A stretch of DNA of 64,000 nt, taken from NCBI GenBank assembly GCA_963680875.1, contig OY804576.1, positions 76,513,668-76,577,667 of the forward strand. Direction: 5' to 3'. The position numbers and the translations under genes were made by a program. This stretch comes from Bathymodiolus brooksi. Taxonomy: Eukaryota > Mollusca > Bivalvia > Mytilida > Modiolidae. Below are positions 1-11,200 of this stretch, in pieces. Under the pieces are notes generated by a model. That model saw only the letters and a list, made by a program, of their open reading frames with translations, did no database searches and was not told where the DNA came from. Within the stretch, counting starts at the first letter, position 1, and each line of letters starts with the position of its first letter.

Positions 1-240
1 CAGATATGGATTTTCTTTTGTCTCTCTTTATAATTGGAGTTATTTCCCTTTGATTATTCAGAGACACATTAGGACATTGATTCTGCTCAATAAATGATGG
101 TAAACATAATCAAAATTAATAATCATACTGTCATTTATTGTTTTTGTATATACCATTTGTAATTGATTGTTTATATTTCATTGTATTGATTGTATATGCC
201 CTTATGGGCCGATAATTCATTAATAAACTATCTATCTATC

Positions 241-2046
241 TAAGTTGTAAGTAAGTCTACATATGCATAGTAAATAAATACTTATGGCCCCATAGGGGTT
301 GTTACAAAAATAATTATGGGTTCAGTATGTTATCGTAAGCTTACATTTTGGTGTAATAAACATGCCTTTGACGTTTAATTATTTAAATCATATTTCTCTC
401 TTAGTCCTTAAGAAAAACAACAAATTAAAAATCTCATAAATGGATTATGGAAACTCACCGGAAAGTGATCGCATTATTATTTCCCTTTACTTACCCACTT
501 TCAATTTACACATATAGTTCAAAATTAAAAAGGAGTTTTAAATCGTTACATGAGCTTATGATGTAAAAAAGGACAATTAAAAGGAATTGTATTGCAAATA
601 ATTTATTTTCTTCTCTCCGAGGGATTATAAAATTTCATTAAATTTTATTAAGTGGCCGTTCAACATGAATAAATATATTGTAGGGACAAACAAGGTAAGT
701 CTTTTGAATATATATTTGCACATTTCTCATGACTTATTTAAATACAGGCATATATTTTGACACGGCTATATAAGGTTTGTTTTGATTTTTATACACTACC
801 GGAAAAAAACGTTTAATATATACATTCTAACATGATATTTTTATTTGGAAACTTGTTTTTTTTTATTATTATTTATAAGACGAAAGTTGAACGAAGAACC
901 AAAATATTTAGTATTTGTTTTGAAAAGAAAACATGCAATATTATAACCACAACAAACTGGCGTTCGTAGTATTGAGTGATCCCCCCTTTTTTAACCGTTC
1001 TGTTTACATAGTTATTTTCAATAAACAATTTTTTTATTAATTTATCTCTCTATTCCTTTACATATATTTAGTGTGTTTGTGTCCATATCCATGCAATCCT
1101 ATAGAAAGAACAGCTTACATGTACTAGCCCTCTAGACTTAAAAAAAGGGGGGGGGGGTAATTCCATGCCACCAAGCGTCTGTGAACCAGAGGCTCCATGG
1201 AGTTTATTACCTTATATTTCTTGCATGCATTTCATATACCAGCGAATATTGGAACTGTTTATCTAAATGAGAAGGGTGTATCTTTTATGAAAACTGTCAG
1301 TATAGTATTTTCAAAATTACAGTTCAAATTGCCTATTGGTTCATTAAGATACCGACATTTTTAATCTGGATCCTCAACCATTTATGTCCATGTAGAAGAG
1401 TGAGTGAGTGAGTGATTGTTGCTTAACGCTAACTCGGCAATTTTCCAGCTATATCACGGCGAGAACACGTTAATTTTCAATGAAATTGTGATGAGGTCCG
1501 CTTTGTACTAGACCAACACGCGTAGTTGGATTTTTATAGTGCTTGCTCACTGAAACAGCAGTCCGTGGATAGACATGTTGCCCCACTCGGACACATTATC
1601 CTGATTCTAAGCCATCCATGTAAAAGAGAACGGAATACGGCATTGAATGTGACCGAGACTGGAACTCTTTTGTAGTGAATGAAATTACGCTATATATTTT
1701 TGTAATTGTTTTTAGAAGTTTACATTTCATTTTTGTCCATGGTGGTAATGATGACATGCAAAATACATGTTTATTGGTTTTACTACGGGAAAAAAATGAA
1801 TTCATTGAAGTATATATTTCTTTAATACTAGGTAATTTTTCCCTACACCTTTCATAATATTTTATATTGAAACTATCATGATTTTGTAGAAGAGAAAACG
1901 ACCCGAGATATCATAGACGACAGGGCAATGTTGATACACAATACTTAGGGCAGATTGTAACTTTGTAAAACTTGTAATTATATTTGTAATAAACCCTTTG
2001 GAACCATAAGTATTTATTTACTATACAGGATAAGACTTACAACTTA
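241..2046. mobile_element. 1.8-kb element with ~60-bp terminal inverted repeats
   Basis: The left end (241-305, starting TAAGTTGTAAGT) is the reverse complement of the right end (1986-2046), with a shared AAGTATTTATTTACTAT core. No coding frame of note inside; a family-C SINE is nested at about 1395-1612. Probably a non-autonomous DNA transposon. Confidence 0.55.
1395..1612 (-). mobile_element. SINE family C copy
   Basis: On the - strand reads toward a GTTAAGCAACAATCACTCACTC-type tail. The same sequence recurs at 3790-3950, 31577-31800, 40170-40510 and 50208-50487; the longer copies have a tRNA-like head with a box-B-like GGGTTCAAGCC. Confidence 0.65.
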
Positions 2047-2289
2047 TATATTACACCCAAGTGTCAAATCGTGTTCGTGTATTACAAAAGATTCACAATA
2101 TATTATTGTTTTTTTGTTTTGTTTTTAGAAACCGATCAGTCTATACATAGATAAATCGTATTTTGTATTTATCATTACATAACAGTTTTTGTTTCATTCT
2201 AGCTCGATGTACTTTATATTAATGTAATACGTTTATCTTAGATGAAAGACAATCCTGACAAAATTGTACTGCTAACTAGTTGTTTATAT

Positions 2290-2835
2290 TTGTTGAACTG
2301 CTAGAATTCAGGGAATGGCTATGATGTTTAACGCCACTTTCAAGTCACTGTCAAACTTTAATGATAGAGAGCTGGCGTTAACAAGGTAGCTGCATAACCA
2401 AGGGTTTCCAGTGGTAAAGCTGAAGTCATCACTTCGGAAGTTTTACAGTAGCCATCATGACTTGGCTAACCGTTACAAAATGTCAACTATGACCATGGCA
2501 ATATTCCGTTTGTTGTTGTTAACTCCCGCCCATTTCTCATTCATGACTTAAATAAATATCACCAGATTTTTAACATGAGTCACATATCATGTGTCACTAA
2601 TGGAGCAGGAATTTAGTATCCACACGGAGTATCTGAGTTCAGTCTCTGTTTTTACTGGGTTTGTGTTGATAAATCTTTTGTTTTCTATATAGTCTTTTGT
2701 GGATTATTGTTTGTCTTTTTTCCTTTTTTTTTTACCATTGTATTATCTTTCCTTCTTCGATTTACGGTTTCTGGTTATCCTCTCGATAGCCTCAAAATTT
2801 TCTATAAACTACATTTTGACCATTTTCATACGACT
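2290..2835 (+). pseudogene. Retroelement 3' fragment (reverse-transcriptase C-terminus and tail)
   Basis: Frames encode pieces like [12 protein letters not shown] and HHDLANRY, the C-terminal block of a widespread marine-animal RT element, followed by its 3' tail (TTTTGTGGATTATTG... CTTCGATTTACGG). Frameshifted, not functional. Related copies are at 11041 and 42372. Confidence 0.6.
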
Positions 2836-3601
2836 ATATTCTGTACAAATAAATATATCTATCATAAGTTGTCGCATATTTTGATACTGTGCAAAAACCA
2901 TACGTTTCACCTTTGATTAACATAGATACTGGTGTGGTCCAATGAATCAATATATGCTATAATTAGTCCTGATAGGTAGGATATGGTGAATTGGAGGACA
3001 GTTGTACATGTTAAACGGTGAGGCGTTACTCAAACCGTTTAACAGATACAATTATCCTCTAAAGCGCTATATCCGAATTTTCTGTACAGATGAACGTTCT
3101 AACATGCTAATACACAAGTCCTAGTTATAAGTTAACCAGGATTGTTGTAAATGTTTGCTATGTCATGGGCTAGTATATTATGTCGAAACACTCAGAGTAC
3201 CGCATTGATTTTCTGTAATGGGTCAATTTCGGGCTTTAAATAGACGTAATCTCCTTTACGTAATCGATATATAAAGATCGTGTAACGGTTGGTATTTTCG
3301 AAAGGTCACTGATTTTGCTTATTTGATTTCCTGAACTAATTATCTTTTATTTAAATTTTTCTTTTATTTAATCATAAAACAAACCATCAACATTTAGGTA
3401 CTTTGTCGTCTGTTTTTGTGTGGAAACAGGCGATCGTTATGGATTTTGCAAATGATGAGTATGATATAAAGAAACATTACGTAATTCATAGACTGTTAGC
3501 CAATCAAAATAATATTTTCTGCAGCCATTGATTGTTGGAAGGCAGCTGTTGGCCAATCAACATTCTACTTTACACGAGAACTTCAGATAATGTTGCTTAA
3601 G

Positions 3602-3797
3602 CAGGGGCGGATTCAGAGGGGGGGGGGGGGGGCGCACCCGGCGCGCGCCCCCCCCTAAAATTGGTAAAAATATGATTTTTTTGGCGTAAAATCGTGATTT
3701 TTCATATGAAATACCCCAAAAATGTTCGTGCCTCCCTCTGCTCGGCGCAATTTTTTTAAGTGCGCCCCCCTAACTTGAAATCCTGGGTCCGCCCCTG
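3602..3797 (+). mobile_element. G-rich foldback MITE, copy 1
   Basis: Bounded by CAGGGGCGGAT and its inverted partner GTCCGCCCCTG. Interior has a G-run, a GCGCACCCGGCGCGCGCC palindrome and a GATTTTTTTGGCGTAAAATC motif. Copy 2 lies 230 bp away in the opposite orientation. Confidence 0.65.
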
Positions 3798-3950
3798 TTA
3801 AGTGAACAATTTTTCAGCTATATCAAGAGATAATGATGATTTCTGCTTTGTACTAGACCAAAGCTCTTTAGTTTTATTGTATTAGCGAACCGAAACACAG
3901 ACAGATATGTCGCTGCACTCGCACTCGTTATCTCCACTTCAAACCCAAAA
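3790..3950 (-). mobile_element. SINE family C fragment
   Basis: Diverged copy: AACAATTTTTCAGCTATATC through GCTTTGTACTAGACCAAAGC to TATGTCGCTGCACTCG. Same orientation as the copy at 1395. Confidence 0.5.
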
Positions 3951-4025
3951 AACATACTTTGCAATTATTTCTTAATGCTGCCTACCGAGAAGAGAAGCAA
4001 CAAACACCCATTTTGGGACCATATC

Positions 4026-4308
4026 CAGGGGCGGATCCAGGATTTCAAGTTAGGGGGGGGGGGGGGCGCACTTAAAAAAATTGGGCCGAGCGGAGGGAGG
4101 CGCGAAAAATGTTGGGGTATTTCGTGTGAAAAATCACGATTTTACGCCAAAAAAATCAGATTTTTTTCCAAATGCAGAGGGAAGCGCGAAAATTTTTGGG
4201 GTACTTCGTGTGAAAAATCACGATTTTACGCCAAAAAATCATATTTTTTCCAATTTTAGGGGGGGCGGGCGCCGGGTGCGCCCCCCCCCCCCCCTGAATC
4301 CGCCCCTG
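4026..4308 (-). mobile_element. G-rich foldback MITE, copy 2 (inverted)
   Basis: Same CAGGGGCGGATCC / ATCCGCCCCTG ends as copy 1, opposite orientation. Contains an internal ~70-bp tandem duplication around the GTGAAAAATCACGATTTTAC motif. Confidence 0.65.
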
Positions 4309-4693
4309 ATATCGTAGATCGAACCCATGATCTTCAGTATTAGAGACGAGCACGCTGGATATTGTTCATTGACTATAGGATACCTCAACTAATTATATTG
4401 AATTTTGTTCAATAACTATGGGATGTCCACACATATTAAATTTGAAACAAAATATCACTCTGTATATAGGAAGAAAAGTTTGAAGATGCCAAAGGGAGAT
4501 AATCAGAAAGCGTAAATCAAAGAAGGACAAACAACACAATGACAAAAAGAAAAGGGCCAAATAACGATCTAAAAACAATTGATGAATTGTAGTATAGGTT
4601 TGTTGTTGTTTACTTAATGTCCATCAGCAAATATTTCATGCATATTCAGGACGATGAATTATTGAAAAATCCAGTTAAGATATACAAATATTA

Positions 4694-4900
4694 GGACCGT
4701 CGTGGCCGTGATCGTATGGTAGTTGGATTTATGATTTTGGCAAGGTGTACTGGATACAACATTATGTGATAAAGTTTGTCAGTGACTTGCGGCAAATCGG
4801 CGGTTTTCTCCGGGTACTCCGGTTTCCTTCACCAATAAACCTGACCACCACGATATATTGTTGAAAATGGCATTAAACAAAACTACCCTAACCCCTAACT
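4694..4900 (+). mobile_element. SINE family A (internally deleted)
   Basis: Starts AGGACCGTCGTGGCCGTGAT and ends in AATATTGTTGAAAATGGC and a CCCTAACCCC tail. Lacks the box-B segment present in full copies. Confidence 0.7.
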
Positions 4901-5153
4901 GTATACAAATATTAATCAGCCGGAAGGGATTCCAGGACGGCACGTATCATGTACTATGTTTATAGGTAGAGTTTGCATTGTAAACGTTACACTATTCGGA
5001 TTATCGAGATTTAAAAAAAAAAAAATCAGAAAGAAATAATTAAAATTCTGATTAATTAAAACATCAACAAATGTACACGGTATTTAATAGCTATACATGA
5101 AATTATATCTATTTGTGAAACCATGTTATCTTTATTGTCATTTATATTAATAG

Positions 5154-5255
5154 AACCCATACACTAAACAAAGGAGACGTTTACAGATGATACGAATGGA
5201 ACAGACTAAACAGGAGAAGAAAAAAGTATCGTTTAGAATTAAACTCCCTCAGGAT
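5154..5255 (+). CDS. Coiled-coil gene, first exon seen
   Basis: Acceptor ATTAATAG|AAC and donor GAT|GTATGT. Open for 34 codons: [11 protein letters not shown] then [20 protein letters not shown]. Translation could start at Met 5187 or in an unseen upstream exon. A stop (TAG 5151-5153) lies directly before, so the frame is not open further 5'. Confidence 0.65.
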
Positions 5256-8200
5256 GTATGTATGACATGGTTTATAAGATATATTTACATTTGAAATTTA
5301 CAGTTTCTAAAAAAATATATATATATATTCAGGCAGAAGTAACTATGGTCGTTTTTATTTTAGAAAATGTAGGGACCGCCGTTGTCGTGATCGTATGGTA
5401 GTTGGATTTACAACTACCTGTGCAATCAGTGCCTATCACCACTTAAGTTGTGAGTTCGAATCCCGTTCATCACGAGGTGTACTCGATATAACATTATGTG
5501 ATAAAGTTTGTAAGTAACTTGCGACAGGTCGGTGGTTTCTCCGGTCTTCTCCACCAATAAAACTGACCGCCACGATATCACTGAAATATTGTTGAAAGTG
5601 GCGTTAAACACCATAAACCTAACCTAAACCAAACCAACCAGAAAATGTATTTGTTTATTTATAAAACGACGCGAACAACATATTATTATGGAAGTCGTGT
5701 TGGCCACAAGTACATGTATATCTAAACAAATACAAAAAATAAATAAAATATGAACCCCGCACAAAAAAACAATGATATTAACACAAAAATGCATGCGTTT
5801 ATTGCGTTATAAGTGTTCATCGTCACTGTTACACACACAGTTTTCGTTTTGTCATGACTGTGACAGTTTGGTAACCTTAAAGCGGCATTAGCTACGATTT
5901 TGACCAAAATAATTATATGTTTTGGAAATTGGTAAATAGCTTTAAAATGATGAAATAAAGGTAAATATTTCACATTAAGCAGCTTATCGTACCACTTTTC
6001 GCCTTTTGAGAACGAAAATTATCATCGATTTATTATTTCCTTGCAAGCAAATAATTTGACCTCGCTTTCTCCGTATGCAACTGACCTTATTAATTAGTGA
6101 CAGGTAAAAACGAATAATTTGTATTTTGTCGCTTATTAACTGCAAACTTGCATGGTTCTGTATCCGTAATTAACGCCGACTAAAAGCAGATTCACAGAAA
6201 ATAAGAAATAAGTACATTGTTGTACTGATTTAATGACGATTCGGCAAACTCCGTAAACAATTCCGATAATTAATAAGATGGCGTCCATTTCTTGATCGAT
6301 CTCAAAACACGAGCAGTTGCACCTTTTTCCCCCGATGCGCGTACATTTCATAACATTTATAAGTTACAGAAACACGTTTTATTAAGGCATCAATCATATC
6401 TGATAGTTTTTATGGGTAACAAAAATTTACGATTTTGGCAGATAATGCCACTTTAACACTTGATGTATGTATCAGGGATGGAACACACGTAACTATTGTT
6501 AGGCTTTTGATAAGATGTCAACAGTTTTAGCAAAACAGTCACTAGTCGGAATAATGTATATATAAAGAACAAATCCATATGTCGTGTATGATGTCAAAGA
6601 AGACTTTGGGGTTGGCAATTTTTTTTTATACTATTAGATTTGAGAAAATCTCTATTTCAAACTACACATTCAACTAGAAAAGATATCATTGAGAGGAGTA
6701 ATAGTTATAGTGTTTAACGCCATATTCAACAATATTTCAGTTATATCGTGGCGGTCAGTTTTATTGGTGGAGGAAACCGGACTACACACAGAAAACCACC
6801 GACCTGCCGCAAGTCACTGACAAACTTTATCACATAAGGTTGTATCGAGTGCAACTCGCCAAAATTCGAACTCACAACTTTAGTAAATCCAACTACCATG
6901 AGATTACGACCACGACGGCCCCTTAATCATTTAGAAAAAAATATATTGGACTTGGTGTATGGCAGGATACAAATTGAGTTGCCTTGTGAAAAGCTGGAAG
7001 ATTTGGTCATTTTCAATATAAGAAAAATGACTGTTAATATACTAGATGCTAAGTATTTTTTTTCCCCCAATTGTCACTTTCACTTATATTTCTCAATGTA
7101 TTTTTTTTTTAAATATCAGAATGATTATTAATTTATTGCAGAACAAGTCCGTCGCAGATGATGTCGTTGAAGAATGTCGTAATATGTTCCGGAAAGAAAT
7201 ACAGGTTCTGGGACAGGAGATGCTAAAATTCCGAGAAACATGGGAAAAAGAGGTAATGATCTATTCTAATGGTCCACAGAAATTTTAAATTTTAAATAAA
7301 TTTGACTTGTTCTGAGTAAGGAGGTGCTAATATTTCGGAGAAAACTGGAATAAATGTGAAACTGTAATTTAAACTTGTTCTAGGGCAAGATTGGACTGTC
7401 AATATTCCGAAGAAATTTGAAAACTTTTGTTTAACTTATAATGCATACTTGTTTTGGAACAAGAGATACTAGTATTTCAGTAAGATTGGACTGATGCATA
7501 CTTGTATTGGGACAAGAGATACTAGTATTTCAGTAAGATTGGACTGATGCATACTTGTATTGGGACAAGAGATACTAGTATTTCAGTAAGATTGGACTGA
7601 TGCATACTTGTATTGGGACAAGAGATACTAGTATTTCAGTAAGATTGGACTGATGCATACTTGTTTTGGGACAAGAGATACTAGTATTTCAGTAAGATTG
7701 GACAGATGCATAATTGTATTGGGACAAGAGATACTAGTATTTCAGTAAGATTGGACTGATGCATACTTGTATTGGGACAAGAGATACTAGTATTTCAGTA
7801 AGATTGGACTGATGTATACTTGTTTTGGGACAAGAGATACTAGTATTTCAGTAAAATTTGGAAATATGTAATAATTAAGCCCTATTCTGGAGGATGTGTA
7901 GCCAAATTTGAAAAGTGTACTAATACAGAAATATTCTGGTTCAGGAGTTACTAATATTCCAGAGTGATTAGAACAAGCGTAACAATTTAGACTTGTTCTG
8001 GGTCAAGTATTTATAAACACAAATTTCATAGAAATTATTGATTTTGACCTTATTGCTCTCTGACCTGATTTCTGAAGTTTTTGTAATGCGATTCATTCAA
8101 TAAAAAAAAAAACGGCAATGCAAACTAAATGTAGAACTTTGTGTCATTAAAGGCATACAGGCTGTCAGAATTGAATTTTGTTTGTTTACATTAAACGTTG

Positions 8201-11200
8201 CCAATATTCGATGTTTTATACTAATAAAATGTTCTGAACAAGAAACCAGGTTTAAAAATTATGTTATAATGTCGTAATTATTAAAAAGAATTCGAATGTC
8301 TGTCGGTGGAATCGCCATTAACACACCTAATTATAAGTCGGCTGCTTTTCCGAAGTTTGCCGAATACTGATAACTGCTTAAATAACCAGGAAGCATGTTT
8401 CTACTTCTACTTCTACCAGTTTGCATGTAAATTCGTTAGAATTAATATAATTTAAGAAATATATCTATGAAATTGGATCCTGGAGTAATCAGTTAATATT
8501 ATATAATGATATTTAGTAAGAATGACACTTAAAAAATCGGAAATACGTGATGAAATCAATAAAAAAAAACTCTGCAAAGGGGCCCGATAAAGGGAAAATT
8601 GTAAACAAATTGAATTGCATATTATTGACAACACTTGAGTTGTCTTGATTATATTTTTTTCGACAAAAACAGACATGAAGTTCATTATTTTAGTCTCTAA
8701 CTTAAAAGAGATATCACCTAGAGTTTTCTCCTGAAAAAAAAATATATAAAAAAAGCTACGATGCAATTCTACTGTCAAAATACGATTCGGCCAAAAAAAG
8801 ATACTAAATTATGCTTACGTGTTGAAAAATGGAGTAGGTCGGTATAACATCTTTTTTTTTATTTTTACACAAAGCTTGCTGAATCCTCCTTTTTGTGTCG
8901 TTTTCGTGTAGAATCCGTCAATGTTTTTGTTTGTGCCATGTGCTTTTTCTTCAACAAACAATTTCGCACATGCGCAAACGTTTTACCGAATGAGTTTACT
9001 GTGTAGGTCGTATGAATGTATGAATATTGCGCGGGTAAACATTGAAGTCTTGACTGGATGGAAGAAAATCAAACAGCGACGTATTTCCTTCGTTCTAGGC
9101 TATTTACGTATGATATTATGAAAAATTTCAACTGCAATTAGTATAAAACATCGAATATTGGCAAATTTTAATATAAAAAAAAATTCATTTCTGACAGCCT
9201 GTATGCCTTTAAGCACTACATTTGCCTAAACTGTGTCCTGATTGGTCAATTTAGTGGAGTATTACCTTATATTAAGATGACACAAATATCGCTGTAATGC
9301 AGAAATTATGTTGGAAGGGTTAGGGTTATGGTTGTGGTGTTTAACACCACTTTCAACAATATTTCAGTTATATCGTGGCCGTCAGTTTTATTGGTGGAGG
9401 AAAGCGGAGTACACGGAGAAAATCACAGACCTGGCGCAAGCCACTGGCAAACTTTATCAAATAATGTTGTATCGAGTTCACCTCGCCTGACTAGGATTCG
9501 AGCTAACAACGTTAGTGGTGATAGACTCCGATTGCATAGATAGTTTTAAATCCAACTACCATACGATCACGACCACGACGGCCCCGAAATTGTGCTAGAT
9601 AATCATAATAGTCATTTTATTGAAACAAAGATAGAGATATAGTGTGATAATACTCGAGAACTATTAGCGAATATGTTGATTTTAATGTACATTAATCGTA
9701 GTGGGATTTGTGTTGCTCTATTTTTGGGGGGTTTTCTATCTAGTGTTTTGTGCACCATTGTTTGTCTTTTTGTCCCGTTTCATTTGTTGACCTGTAGGGC
9801 CCGGGTGGCTCAATGAGTTAGGTAGTTGTAGGGCCTGGGTGGCTCAATGAGTTAGGTAGTTGTAGGGCCCGGGTGGCTCAATGAGTTAGGTAGTTGTAGG
9901 GCCCGGGTGGTTCAATGAGTTAGGTAGTTGTAGGGCCTGGGTGGCTCAATGAGTTAGGTAGTTGTAGGGCCTGGGTGACTCAATGAGTTAGGTAGTTGTA
10001 GGGCCTGGGTGGCTCAATGAGTTAGGTAGTTGTAGGGCCTGGGTGACTCAATGAGTTAGGTAGTTGTAGGGCCCGGGTGGCTCAATGAGTTAGGTAGTTG
10101 TAGGGCCCGGGTGGCTCAATGAGTTAGGTAGTTGTAGGGCCTGGGTGACTCAATGAGTTAGGTAGTTGTAGGGCCTGGGTGGCTCAATGAGTTAGGTAGT
10201 TGTAGGGCCTGGGTGACTCAATGAGTTAGGTAGTTGTAGGGCCCGGGTGGCTCAATGAGTTAGGTAGTTGTAGGGCCTGGGTGACTCAATGAGTTAGGTA
10301 GTTGTAGGGCCCGGGTGGCTCAATGAGTTAGGTAGTTGTAGGGCCCGGGTGGCTCAATGAGTTAGGTAGTTGTAGGGTCCGGGTGGCTCAATGAGTTAGG
10401 TAGTTGTAGGGTCCGGGTGGCTCAATGAGTTAGGTAGTTGTAGGGTCCGGGTGGCTCAATGAGTTACCGTAGGTAGTTGTAGGGTCCGGGTGGCTCAATG
10501 AGTTAGGTAGTTGTAGGGCCCGGGTGGCTCAATGAGTTAGGTAGTTGGATTACCTAACAACTCAAACAAGCCTATCACCAATAAGGCGTGGGTTTGTAAA
10601 TTACAAAAAAGGGTGCACTCGACTCGCAAGTAATAAAGTTTACCAGTTGCTTGCCCATGGTCGGTGGTTCTCTCCAGGGACTCCGGCTTCTTCCACCACT
10701 AAAACTGGTCGCCATGATATAGCTGAAATATTGCTGAAAGTGGCGTTAAACATCACATATCAATCAATCATTTGACCATTGTAATGTCTGTCTTTTTTAC
10801 GTTTTTTTATTACTCCCTTTGTATCTTCATACTTTTCCTATTGTTGCACTCAAAATTGGGAAATACACACTTAATTTTTTTCTAATAGTTTATCTGTTTC
10901 CTAAATTGATTCGACTGCTAAATTGAAACGACCCGGTGCATGTTTTTGGAAATTATAATAAATCCCTTTTTCCCTTTTTTCAGTTTTCAAGATATAAATC
11001 AGAACTGCAACAAAGAAAAGAAGAAAATACGTCTGTAGGAACAGTTTTGGATACCACAGATACAGCTAGGTCTGTTTCATTCCTTGACACACACATCGTA
11101 ATTGACAGTGAGGGCCGATTAAGAACGAAACTTTACGACAAAAGTGATGATTTCAATTTTCCCCATTGTGAACTTTCCATTTATATGTAGCAACATTCCA

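Noticed and set aside
5371..5630. tRNA gene suggested by box A/B-like motifs and GTTCGAATCCC
   Set aside because: No cloverleaf can be formed around it, and the same ~250-bp sequence is dispersed many times: it is a SINE head.
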